7,426 nt of DNA, taken from the NCBI GenBank assembly GCA_016204905.1, contig JACQJU010000119.1, positions 1 through 7,426 of the forward strand, in the 5' to 3' direction. Positions 1 through 4,171 of this stretch are shown piece after piece. The position numbers and the translations under genes are program-made. Within the stretch, counting starts at the first letter, position 1. The number at the start of each line of letters is the position of its first letter. The notes under the pieces were generated by a model. The model saw nothing but the letters and a program-made list of their open reading frames with translations. It was not told the DNA's origin and did no database searches. This DNA comes from Candidatus Gottesmanbacteria bacterium (GTDB lineage Bacteria; Patescibacteriota; Microgenomatia; 2-02-FULL-39-11).

Positions 1-32
1 CAATTACTTAATATCTCAATTTTTTAATATCT

Positions 33-2423
33 ATGTCTTCTGATCTCTCATCTATTATTATCTGGTGGTTAACTATCTTTATCATCGGAGCTGCAATTTT
101 GCCTCTAACTAGAAAAATATTCTCTCATTTTATAGATCAGGGATACATATTTACCAAAGTTTTGGGTATATTTTTCCTCTCCTATATAGTCTGGATCCTG
201 GGAACTGTGAAAATGCTTCCATTTCTTCGTGAAACTATTTTACTTGTTTTATTAGTTTTGGGTGGCTTAAATCTCTGGCTATATTTTAGGGAAAAAAAGT
301 CCTCCCAAGGCGGATCTGCCTCGGGCGGAAAAAAAAGCTATCTCCCAAAACAAATAAATTTAACCTTTTTTATAGTCGAGGAAGTATTATTTCTCCTAAC
401 ACTTGTTTTCTGGTCCTATATCAAGGGTATGGAACCTTCAATCCATGGCCTAGAAAAATTCATGGACTTTGGTTTCGTCGAAAGCATAGGTAGAAGCTCC
501 TTCTTTCCTCCTCTTGATATGTGGCTTACTCAATCTCCTGATTATACTGGACATTTCATCAACTATTATTACTTTGGGCATTTTATTACCGCACTTTTAA
601 CCAAACTCTCAGGTGTCAATTCCGCCATTACTTATAACCTGGCAATCGCCACCCTTTTCGCCTTCACTTTTACACTGTCTTTTTCTCTAGGAATCAACTT
701 GGTCTATATTTTCTTAAAATCTCTTCTCCACAAACTACCTGCCATAAACTACAAACTTATTTTAGTCGGAGGATTTTTAGCCGCATTTATAGTTTCACTA
801 GGAGGCAATCTCCACACTATCTATGCCTTCACCCAAGGTTATCCCAACGAAACACCTGCACCTTTCTGGCAATTACCCATCGGATTCCATCCCGAATCTT
901 ACTGGTACCCCAATGCTACTCGATTCATCCCTTATACTATCCATGAATTTCCCCTCTATTCTTTCGTTGTAGCCGACCTCCATGGCCACGTCTCGGATAT
1001 ACCTTTTGTACTTTTAACTCTAGCGCTCTTACTAAATCTTTTAATTAAAAAACATTTTGAAGTTGACAAAATGGGTGACGCGACTGGGGGACCCCCAACA
1101 AGCGCGCACCTGCGGCATAACAAGTCAGGAGCACTTGTTGGGGGTGAGGAGCGGCAGGACCCATTTTGGAAAAATACCAGATGGTTTCAAAACTTCCTCC
1201 TCGAATTCCAATCCCGTACTTCAGTTTCTCTCCCCTATCTTGTACTTCTGGGTATTCTCCTTGCGGTCATGTACATGACCAATGCAGTAGATGGCCTAAT
1301 TTATCTTTCCTTAGCTGGATTAGTATTTTTATATCGCAATTGGACTAAAACAAAAAATATTAGAAAAACATTCTTTCAGACTTTCTCCGCTTCTTTATTT
1401 CTTCTCTTTTTCTTCCTCATCGGTAGTCTACCCTTTTCTTTGTTCTTCAAGCCTTTTGGTACTGGTGTAGGAGTCTTGTGTGCTCCCCTAGAACTCATAG
1501 GTAAACAGTTCGGCCCTATTCTTTTTGAAGAAGGCAAATGCCAAAAATCAGAGTGGTGGATGCTCACACTCCTATGGGGGTTTTTTTATTACAATGTCAT
1601 AGGATTCTTAGTCTTGGTGATTATTCCACGTCTCAAACAAAAACTTACAACTCACAACTTACCTGCCTTGCCGGCAGGCAGGCAACTTACAACTCCTGAT
1701 ATCTTCGTCATCCTGACCACTATCATCTCCACTCTTCTTCTTATCTTTCCCGAGTTCTTTTATATCAAAGATATCTATCCTGCACATTATCGAGCCAATA
1801 CTATGTTTAAACTCGGCTATCAAGCATTCATGATGCTCGGTATTAATTCTGCTTATATTTTCGTAAGAATACGCAACTCTCAAATTGGTCTAAAAAAATC
1901 TATTTACTATTTACTATTTACTATTTTATTTTTTCTCATCGCCATCTATCCTTTCTTTGCTATCAACTCCTATTATGGCGGATTAAAAACTTATCATGGA
2001 TTAGATGGTCTTTCTTGGATGAAACAACAATACCCTGAGGATTATGAAGGCATAATATGGCTTAGGAAAAATATATCCGGCCAACCAGTTATATTAGAAG
2101 CCAACGGCGATTCCTACACTGATTATGCCAGGGTCTCTGCCAACACTGGACTTCCCACAGTTATCGGTTGGCCCGTCCACGAATGGCTTTGGAGAGGAAG
2201 CTACGATGAAGCCGGTAAACGTATCCCCGAAGTCCAATTACTCTATGAATCCAAAGATCTCAACCAAACTAAAGAGTTGTTAGATAAATACAATATCTCT
2301 TATATCTTTATCGGTACACTCGAACGTCAAAAGTACCCTAATTTAAATGAAAGTAAATGGAATAATCTGGGTCGTATAGTTTTTCAAAAAGGATTAACCA
2401 AAATTATACAATTACCACCATGA
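33..2423 (+). CDS. DUF2298 (Chlor_Arch_YYY) polytopic membrane protein, putative GT-C-like glycosyltransferase
   Basis: 796-residue integral membrane protein. It carries hallmarks of the DUF2298/Chlor_Arch_YYY family: the NYYYFGH segment at residues 177-183, the HEFP...ADLHGH segment at 304-319, and a soluble C-terminal part from about 650 with EGIIWLRKN, EANGDSYTDY and IGWPVHEWLWRG. I count about 13-15 hydrophobic segments, among them residues 8-25, 39-57, 68-85, 108-130, 200-228, 243-262, 322-338, 400-412, 450-470, 511-532, 557-573 and 623-643. The family is thought to resemble membrane glycosyltransferases of GT-C type acting on lipid-linked sugars; that role is inference. The ATG at 33 follows an in-frame stop at 9-11; no Shine-Dalgarno is visible. 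Three hydrophilic insertions (residues about 90-100, 346-379, 541-554) coincide with palindromic DNA and are probably lineage-specific. The last codon overlaps the next ATG as ATGA, which suggests translational coupling. Confidence 0.9.
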   Translation: MSSDLSSIIIWWLTIFIIGAAILPLTRKIFSHFIDQGYIFTKVLGIFFLSYIVWILGTVKMLPFLRETILLVLLVLGGLNLWLYFREKKSSQGGSASGGKKSYLPKQINLTFFIVEEVLFLLTLVFWSYIKGMEPSIHGLEKFMDFGFVESIGRSSFFPPLDMWLTQSPDYTGHFINYYYFGHFITALLTKLSGVNSAITYNLAIATLFAFTFTLSFSLGINLVYIFLKSLLHKLPAINYKLILVGGFLAAFIVSLGGNLHTIYAFTQGYPNETPAPFWQLPIGFHPESYWYPNATRFIPYTIHEFPLYSFVVADLHGHVSDIPFVLLTLALLLNLLIKKHFEVDKMGDATGGPPTSAHLRHNKSGALVGGEERQDPFWKNTRWFQNFLLEFQSRTSVSLPYLVLLGILLAVMYMTNAVDGLIYLSLAGLVFLYRNWTKTKNIRKTFFQTFSASLFLLFFFLIGSLPFSLFFKPFGTGVGVLCAPLELIGKQFGPILFEEGKCQKSEWWMLTLLWGFFYYNVIGFLVLVIIPRLKQKLTTHNLPALPAGRQLTTPDIFVILTTIISTLLLIFPEFFYIKDIYPAHYRANTMFKLGYQAFMMLGINSAYIFVRIRNSQIGLKKSIYYLLFTILFFLIAIYPFFAINSYYGGLKTYHGLDGLSWMKQQYPEDYEGIIWLRKNISGQPVILEANGDSYTDYARVSANTGLPTVIGWPVHEWLWRGSYDEAGKRIPEVQLLYESKDLNQTKELLDKYNISYIFIGTLERQKYPNLNESKWNNLGRIVFQKGLTKIIQLPP
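300..329. repeat. 30-base near-palindrome inside the DUF2298 gene
   Basis: The two 15-base halves meet between 314 and 315 and pair at all but two positions (304-325 region outer stem TCC-CCC/GGG-GGA, inner core AGGCGGA/TCTGCCT with one G-T pair). It is exactly 10 codons long and encodes a small Gly/Ser-rich stretch (GGSASGG) in a cytosolic or periplasmic loop after the third hydrophobic segment. I read it as a dispersed palindromic element that was tolerated because it is in frame. Confidence 0.6.
1067..1168. repeat. 102-base double-stem palindromic insert inside the DUF2298 gene
   Basis: An outer perfect 10-bp stem (CAAAATGGGT at 1067-1076 with ACCCATTTTG at 1159-1168) encloses a perfect 12-bp stem (ACCCCCAACAAG at 1091-1102 with CTTGTTGGGGGT at 1134-1145). 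A short alternative hairpin TGGGGG-A-CCCCCA lies at 1085-1097. The unit is 34 codons long, clearly richer in G and C than its surroundings, and encodes a hydrophilic, Gly/Arg-rich loop (about residues 346-379) between membrane segments. I infer an inserted mobile palindromic element. The DNA structure is directly visible; its mobility is not. Confidence 0.6.
1642..1695. repeat. CCTGCC/GGCAGG palindrome with flanking 12-base direct repeats, inside the DUF2298 gene
   Basis: The palindrome at 1662-1682 pairs CCTGCC(T)TGCC with GGCAGGCAGG, with one bulged T. AACTTACAACTC occurs at 1642-1653 and again at 1684-1695, 42 bases apart, so the duplication adds exactly 14 codons. The encoded stretch contains L-P-A-G-R-Q. 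The same palindrome, without the bulge, recurs in intergenic DNA at 3405-3430. Confidence 0.7.
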
Positions 2424-2553
2424 AACTTACCAAATTCCAATTTAAAGAACTTTCAAATTAAAATCTACCCTCAACTTCTTCTTAGGCTTGACGGTCTCTA
2501 TAGCTTTTGCTATTCTAGGTTTACGATTCTCAAAGGAGGTAAAGGAAAAATGA
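2420..2553 (+). pseudogene. Small membrane-protein gene, apparently frameshifted
   Basis: An ATG at 2420 overlaps the DUF2298 stop (ATGA) and reads MKLTKFQFKELSN before a TAA at 2459-2461. The -1 frame, open from 2446 to a TGA at 2551-2553, encodes a typical single membrane span (LNFFLGLTVSIAFAILGL) followed by a charged tail (RFSKEVKEK). Joining the two by one extra base near 2458-2462 would give a protein of about 44 residues with a basic start, one membrane span and a charged end. Its stop overlaps the next ATG, again as ATGA. The simplest reading is a one-base deletion in a small coupled gene, or a sequencing error. A programmed -1 shift is less likely because no classical slippery heptamer is in frame. 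I do not recognise the family. Confidence 0.4.
2531..2545 (+). promoter_or_regulatory. Strong ribosome binding site for the 31-residue gene
   Basis: AAAGGAGGT at 2532-2540 matches the anti-Shine-Dalgarno and ends about 9 bases before the ATG at 2550. A second AAAGGA lies at 2541-2546. It is the clearest ribosome binding site in the window and decides the start of the mini-gene. Confidence 0.7.
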
Positions 2554-2645
2554 CTAATATCGATCAGGGATTAACTCTTTTTTATATTGCCGGTGGCATC
2601 CTCGCCATCTTCGGTATCCTCCTTTATATCTCCTCAAAAAAATAA
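2550..2645 (+). CDS. 31-residue single-span membrane mini-protein
   Basis: ATG at 2550, TAA at 2643-2645. The protein begins MTNIDQGLT and has one hydrophobic helix from about residue 9 to 27 (LFYIAGGILAIFGILLYI), ending in SSKK, as expected of a small type of membrane peptide with a short polar start and a basic end. It starts inside the stop of the preceding frameshifted gene (ATGA overlap) and has an excellent ribosome binding site, so it is probably translated although very short. I do not recognise the family. Its position suggests co-expression with the DUF2298 gene, perhaps as a small accessory subunit; that role is inference. Confidence 0.55.
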   Translation: MTNIDQGLTLFYIAGGILAIFGILLYISSKK

Positions 2646-2649
2646 TACC

Positions 2650-2685
2650 AATCACAATAATTTGCAATAGCATAAAATTGTGATT
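2650..2685. repeat. 9-bp inverted repeat after the mini-gene
   Basis: AATCACAAT (2650-2658) pairs perfectly with ATTGTGATT (2677-2685) around an 18-base loop that itself holds TGC/GCA. It lies just after the stop of the 31-residue gene, but lacks a T-run, so it is not a convincing intrinsic terminator. It may be an mRNA 3-prime stabiliser or an operator-like dyad. Confidence 0.35.
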
Positions 2686-2706
2686 TAACCAATACAGTAA
2701 TCTTAG

Positions 2707-2826
2707 TCCTTACTTCCTAAAGCGCCAAAATATCCTAATTTAGATGAAAATAAGTGGAATAATCTAGGAAAGTTAGTCTTCCAAAGCGGCAATGCGAAGA
2801 TTTATCAACTAAATTCTAGCTTCTAA
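2707..2826 (+). pseudogene. Relic of a second DUF2298 gene (C-terminal end only)
   Basis: The frame from 2707 (after a TAG at 2704-2706) to a TAA at 2824-2826 encodes about 39 residues. Within it the stretch KYPNLDENKWNNLGKLVFQ aligns without gaps to residues 768-786 of the upstream DUF2298 protein (KYPNLNESKWNNLGRIVFQ). Over the 28 residues ending in QL, I count 20 identical. The DNA is also similar but differs at many third positions, so this is an old paralogue and not a recent copy. There is no start codon or ribosome binding site. The most likely history is a tandem pair of DUF2298 genes in which the second lost all but its 3-prime end. Confidence 0.8.
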
Positions 2827-3145
2827 CTTCTATTTCTGTACCTTGAGCAAATCCTTGAAAATCAGCTATTGTCGCCGCTCGTTCAGGATTATCAGCATTA
2901 ATTTCAAAGTCGATTGAACCATCATGCACATAAAGGATTCCGTTAATTGGATCTGCGGTTAATTTACCACCATCCAAAGGGATCCCACTTATGCCTGCAT
3001 TGCGGGCTATTCGCACATGACCATTAGATGGATCGAAAAAATATTCACCCTGCCCTTTTTTTACAAATTGGGCTCGATGGTCATACATACCATCATAAAT
3101 CGTTCTAAAGGCTTGGAGAAAATTTTCTTTTCCTATTTGAGGCAT
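2816..3145 (-). CDS. Hypothetical protein, 109 residues
   Basis: I do not recognise this protein. It has no membrane segment, signal peptide or Cys pair. The first 30 residues look helical and charged (KENFLQAFRTIYDGMYDHRA). From about residue 31 on it looks beta-rich with many Gly, Asp and Asn (GEYFFDPSNGHVRIARN, GGKLTADPINGILYVHDGSI), which suggests a small soluble beta domain. The start at 3145 has no close Shine-Dalgarno; an alternative Met at residue 20 is no better. The region just before the start can fold into a stem (3149-3228), so translation may be controlled. The 3-prime end overlaps the DUF2298 relic by 11 bases, in convergent orientation. The composition and lack of frameshifts favour a real gene, but it could be a fragment. 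Confidence 0.55.
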   Translation of the reverse strand: MPQIGKENFLQAFRTIYDGMYDHRAQFVKKGQGEYFFDPSNGHVRIARNAGISGIPLDGGKLTADPINGILYVHDGSIDFEINADNPERAATIADFQGFAQGTEIEVRS

Positions 3146-3148
3146 AAA

Positions 3149-3228
3149 GAGTATTTTTTCTTTGATCCTGAAAAGGGAGTGCTGTAGCCTGCCCTACTAC
3201 AGTACCCCCATCTCAAGATCAAATACTC
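3149..3228 (-). promoter_or_regulatory. Structured element directly before the 109-residue gene
   Basis: A contiguous arm at 3217-3228 (GATCAAATACTC) pairs with TTTGATC (3161-3167) and GAGTA (3149-3153), which are split by a 7-base bulge. Inside is a second hairpin, CTGTAG (3182-3187) with CTACAG (3197-3202). On the minus strand the 3-prime side of the long stem ends 3 bases before the ATG and covers the place where a ribosome binding site would lie, so it could control initiation. The function is inferred. Confidence 0.4.
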
Positions 3229-3253
3229 AATCCCTATCTATAGCCTGCCTTTA

Positions 3254-3328
3254 CACTGAAAATTTTGTTGAAATTTTTACCAAAAAAAATTTCAGAAATT
3301 TGCTCTGCAAATTACAAAATTTTCAGTG
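3254..3328. repeat. 75-base three-way-junction inverted repeat
   Basis: A perfect 15-bp outer stem (CACTGAAAATTTTGT at 3254-3268 with its complement at 3314-3328) encloses two perfect hairpins: GAAATTTTT/AAAAATTTC (3270-3278 with 3285-3293, loop of 6) and AATTTGC/GCAAATT (3297-3303 with 3307-3313, loop of 3). Only T3269 and 3294-3296 stay unpaired at the junction. It is AT-rich except at the ends of the stems. It could be a folded RNA, a miniature mobile element, or a cruciform site; I cannot tell which. Confidence 0.55.
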
Positions 3329-3397
3329 CCATCCCAAAATCAATAAGCTGACTTCACCAATAAAAAACTCCGATCGGAGACAATTCCAACCAGAGTA

Positions 3398-3505
3398 AAA
3401 AGAAAAACCTGCCTGCCGGCAGGCAGGTTTGGCTTCAGTATCAATCTAAAAAGCAGTTTTTTCATAGGACAGAATAGGAACGTTTGACGTTCCAGCTTAA
3501 TCTAA
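3398..3505 (-). ncRNA. Candidate small RNA or leader RNA, about 105 bases
   Basis: The unit runs from a predicted start near 3505, just downstream of the promoter at 3512-3540, to the terminator at 3405-3430. It contains a perfect hairpin GGAACGT-TTG-ACGTTCC (3477-3493) and two copies of TTAGATT, one at the predicted start and one 56 bases later. It matches no RNA family I recognise. It may end at the terminator as a free small RNA, or reading through may supply the roughly 360-base leader of the 109-residue gene. A 41-codon frame starting with MKKLLF (3465 to 3340) lies inside but has no ribosome binding site. Confidence 0.4.
3405..3430 (-). terminator. CCTGCCTGCC palindrome acting as an intrinsic terminator on the minus strand
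   Basis: A perfect 26-base palindrome centred between 3417 and 3418 (13 bp per arm, GC-rich core flanked by AAA/TTT). On the minus strand it is followed by TTTTTCTTTTT (about 3407-3397), giving a stable stem plus U-tract. On the plus strand the T-run is only three bases. It is the same repeat family as the insert in the DUF2298 gene, so here a dispersed repeat appears to serve as a terminator. Confidence 0.6.
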
Positions 3506-3511
3506 CGGGCC

Positions 3512-3540
3512 ATTCTACCACCTTAAAAAACAAATGTCAA
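3512..3540 (-). promoter_or_regulatory. Sigma-70-type extended -10 promoter, minus strand
   Basis: TTGACA (3540-3535), a 17-base spacer ending in TGG, then TAGAAT (3517-3512). This is a full consensus -35, ideal spacing, a five-of-six -10 and an extended TGn element. It points into the candidate leader/small RNA and on toward the 109-residue gene. Confidence 0.65.
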
Positions 3541-3641
3541 ATTTTATCCTTTTCTACCAATCTAAATAATAGACTAAAAACCAAAAACACTAGGAGTATG
3601 GTTTAAAGACCTCGTGAAACACTAAAAGAGACCACATGTTT

Positions 3642-3655
3642 TTAGATTAATCTAA
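3642..3655. promoter_or_regulatory. Operator-like palindrome TTAGATTAATCTAA
   Basis: A perfect 14-base dyad lying 37 bases upstream of the -35 of the plus-strand promoter at 3693. Its right half, extended to TTAATCTAAC, recurs at 3497-3506 around the predicted start of the minus-strand promoter; AATCTAA also occurs at 3443-3449 and 3559-3565. It could be a regulator site shared by the two divergent transcription units. Confidence 0.35.
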
Positions 3656-3692
3656 CAGCCTAAATATGAAGATTTACCTTCGAGGTTTTTCC

Positions 3693-3721
3693 TTGACAAC
3701 TTTTTCACGCTATGATACTTC
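3693..3721 (+). promoter_or_regulatory. Sigma-70-type extended -10 promoter, plus strand
   Basis: TTGACA (3693-3698), a 17-base spacer ending in TGA, then TACTTC (3716-3721). The hexamer is weak but the extended TGn element compensates, and the layout equals that of the other two promoters in this region. An alternative -10, GATACT, would need a 15-base spacer. The predicted start is near 3728. Confidence 0.5.
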
Positions 3722-3727
3722 TAGTGA

Positions 3728-3831
3728 TTAGGTAGTAGTCATCGTACTGCTCAAGAGGTGACCGCGACCAAAAACAAAAGAGCATTACTAATCGTAGCCC
3801 TATCCCGCTAGCGTTAGTGATGCTCTTTTTT
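3728..3831 (+). ncRNA. Candidate small RNA, about 105 bases
   Basis: The unit sits between the promoter at 3693-3721 and an intrinsic terminator ending at 3831. It contains a hairpin AGTAGT/ACTGCT (3734-3739 with 3746-3751, one T-G pair), then an A-rich single-stranded stretch (about 3768-3779), then the terminator stem. No SRP, 6S, tmRNA or RNase P signature is visible. A 17-codon frame from a GTG at 3758 (ending LLIVALSR) is probably chance, because its putative ribosome binding site overlaps the start codon. No gene follows on the same strand, so attenuation of a downstream gene is unlikely. Confidence 0.45.
3777..3831 (+). terminator. Intrinsic terminator, possibly bidirectional
   Basis: AAAGAGCATTACTAA (3777-3791) pairs with TTAGTGATGCTCTTT (3814-3828) over 15 positions with one T-G pair. 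The stem is extended by TAGC (3795-3798) with GCTA (3807-3810) above a small internal loop. Six T follow at 3826-3831. On the other strand the stem is followed by CTTTTGTTTTTGG, so it may also end the transcript of the 51-residue gene. Confidence 0.7.
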
Positions 3832-3833
3832 CT

Positions 3834-3869
3834 AGAAACGCTTAATAAGTTTACGAATTTAGCGTTTCT
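3834..3869. repeat. 9-bp inverted repeat after the terminator
   Basis: AGAAACGCT (3834-3842) pairs perfectly with AGCGTTTCT (3861-3869) around an 18-base AT-rich loop. It lies directly after the terminator; no T-run follows. Confidence 0.4.
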
Positions 3870-3871
3870 TG

Positions 3872-3902
3872 AATCCGCCGAAGCTTTACGCGAAGGCGGA
3901 TT
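3872..3902. repeat. TCCGCC/GGCGGA palindromic repeat
   Basis: AATCCGCC (3872-3879) pairs with GGCGGATT (3895-3902) around a 15-base loop containing AAGCTT. Its GC-rich arms stand out from the AT-rich surroundings, and it resembles the GGCGGA element in the DUF2298 gene. I read it as another dispersed palindrome. Confidence 0.5.
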
Positions 3903-3915
3903 GATCTATCATTAC

Positions 3916-3969
3916 TTACCTTCGTAGCCATCCCGCTAGAAACTCCTGCTCAAATTTAGTTTCTAACAT
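3916..3969 (-). CDS. Possible 17-residue peptide
   Basis: ATG at 3969, stop at 3916-3918, product MLETKFEQEFLAGWLRR. A GAGGAGAGG stretch lies 9-17 bases upstream, but it belongs to the CCTCTCC palindrome, so the ribosome binding site may be accidental. It follows the 51-residue gene on the same strand. It could be a relic of a larger gene or chance. Confidence 0.2.
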   Translation of the reverse strand: MLETKFEQEFLAGWLRR

Positions 3970-3978
3970 CTTTCTTTC

Positions 3979-4008
3979 CCTCTCCTCGAAGGAGAGGCCT
4001 AGGGTGAG
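3979..4008. repeat. CCTCTCCT/AGGAGAGG palindromic repeat
   Basis: CCTCTCCT and AGGAGAGG (about 3980-3998) form an 8-bp hairpin with a 3-base loop, followed by CCTAGGGTGAGG. This pattern resembles a dispersed bacterial intergenic repeat I recall from several draft genomes. It sits directly after the stop of the 51-residue gene, where it may stabilise the mRNA end. Confidence 0.55.
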
Positions 4009-4009
4009 G

Positions 4010-4165
4010 TTACAGCGTAACTACTGGTATTGATAAACCCTTTTCTTTAAGTTTTACAAATTGCTCTCTAGCCACTTTCTGAAAACTTTCCCATTCAAAA
4101 TCCTTTGGTTTTGTCTCCTTTTTCCTACTCCCTACTATTTTCTCCCAAATCTTTTTTACGATCAT
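4010..4165 (-). CDS. Small basic protein, 51 residues, possibly leaderless
   Basis: ATG at 4165, TAA at 4010-4012, no internal stop. The protein starts MIVKKIWEKIVGSRKKETKP and ends in LKEKGLSIPVVTL. It is rich in Lys and Glu, with an amphipathic helix at about residues 22-43 (DFEWESFQKVAREQFVKLKEKG) and no membrane span. A consensus promoter ends only 6 bases before the ATG, so the transcript should start at or next to the start codon and be translated without a leader. I do not recognise the family, though short proteins ending in KGL-IPV are, as I recall, seen in CPR genomes. The promoter, codon pattern and clean stop favour a real gene. An 18-codon frame (MNKLWDLTG) overlaps its start as ATGA but has no ribosome binding site. 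Confidence 0.6.
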   Translation of the reverse strand: MIVKKIWEKIVGSRKKETKPKDFEWESFQKVAREQFVKLKEKGLSIPVVTL

Positions 4166-4171
4166 AAAAAA

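Larger units (their letters stand above)
3783..3939. repeat. Imperfect direct repeat of about 29 bases
   Basis: CATTACT-AAT-CGTAGCC-ATCCCGCTAG occurs at 3783-3811 and 3910-3939 with a few small gaps (for example CGTAGCCCTATCCCGCTAG against CGTAGCCATCCCGCTAG). The first copy forms the left side and loop of the terminator; the second has no matching right arm. On the minus strand the second copy encodes the end of a 17-codon frame. Confidence 0.5.
3146..4009. other. 864-base region without a larger gene, rich in hairpins and candidate small RNAs
   Basis: Neither strand offers a convincing protein over about 45 residues here. I see no tRNA T-arm consensus, no rRNA-like sequence and no CRISPR-type regular spacing. 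In order it holds the stem before the 109-residue gene, a three-way junction, a 12-base palindrome CTCCGATCGGAG (3368-3379), the CCTGCCTGCC palindrome, a hairpin (3477-3493), a minus-strand promoter, an operator-like dyad, a plus-strand promoter with a terminated transcript, and three further palindromic repeats. Each is listed separately. Confidence 0.6.

Noticed and set aside
1057..1883. Several 60-74 codon frames inside the DUF2298 gene on both strands
   Set aside because: They lie fully inside a well-supported gene in other frames, lack ribosome binding sites and have no protein-like features.
3162..3398. 78-codon plus-strand frame through the hairpin region
   Set aside because: It runs straight through both inverted-repeat structures, has no ribosome binding site, and its product is low-complexity and Cys/Tyr/Asn/Phe-rich as expected of non-coding AT-rich DNA.
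3340..3465. 41-codon minus-strand frame starting MKKLLFRLIL
   Set aside because: The start looks protein-like but there is no ribosome binding site, and the frame crosses the palindromic terminator and the 12-base palindrome; more likely chance inside an RNA unit.
3443..3655. CRISPR-like array from the four AATCTAA copies
   Set aside because: The repeats are only 7 bases and the spacings (56, 60, 90) are irregular; no longer repeat is conserved.
3758..3811. 17-codon GTG frame (ending LLIVALSR) before a terminator, like an attenuation leader peptide
   Set aside because: The only Shine-Dalgarno-like bases overlap the start codon, the terminator stem starts inside the frame, and no gene follows on that strand.
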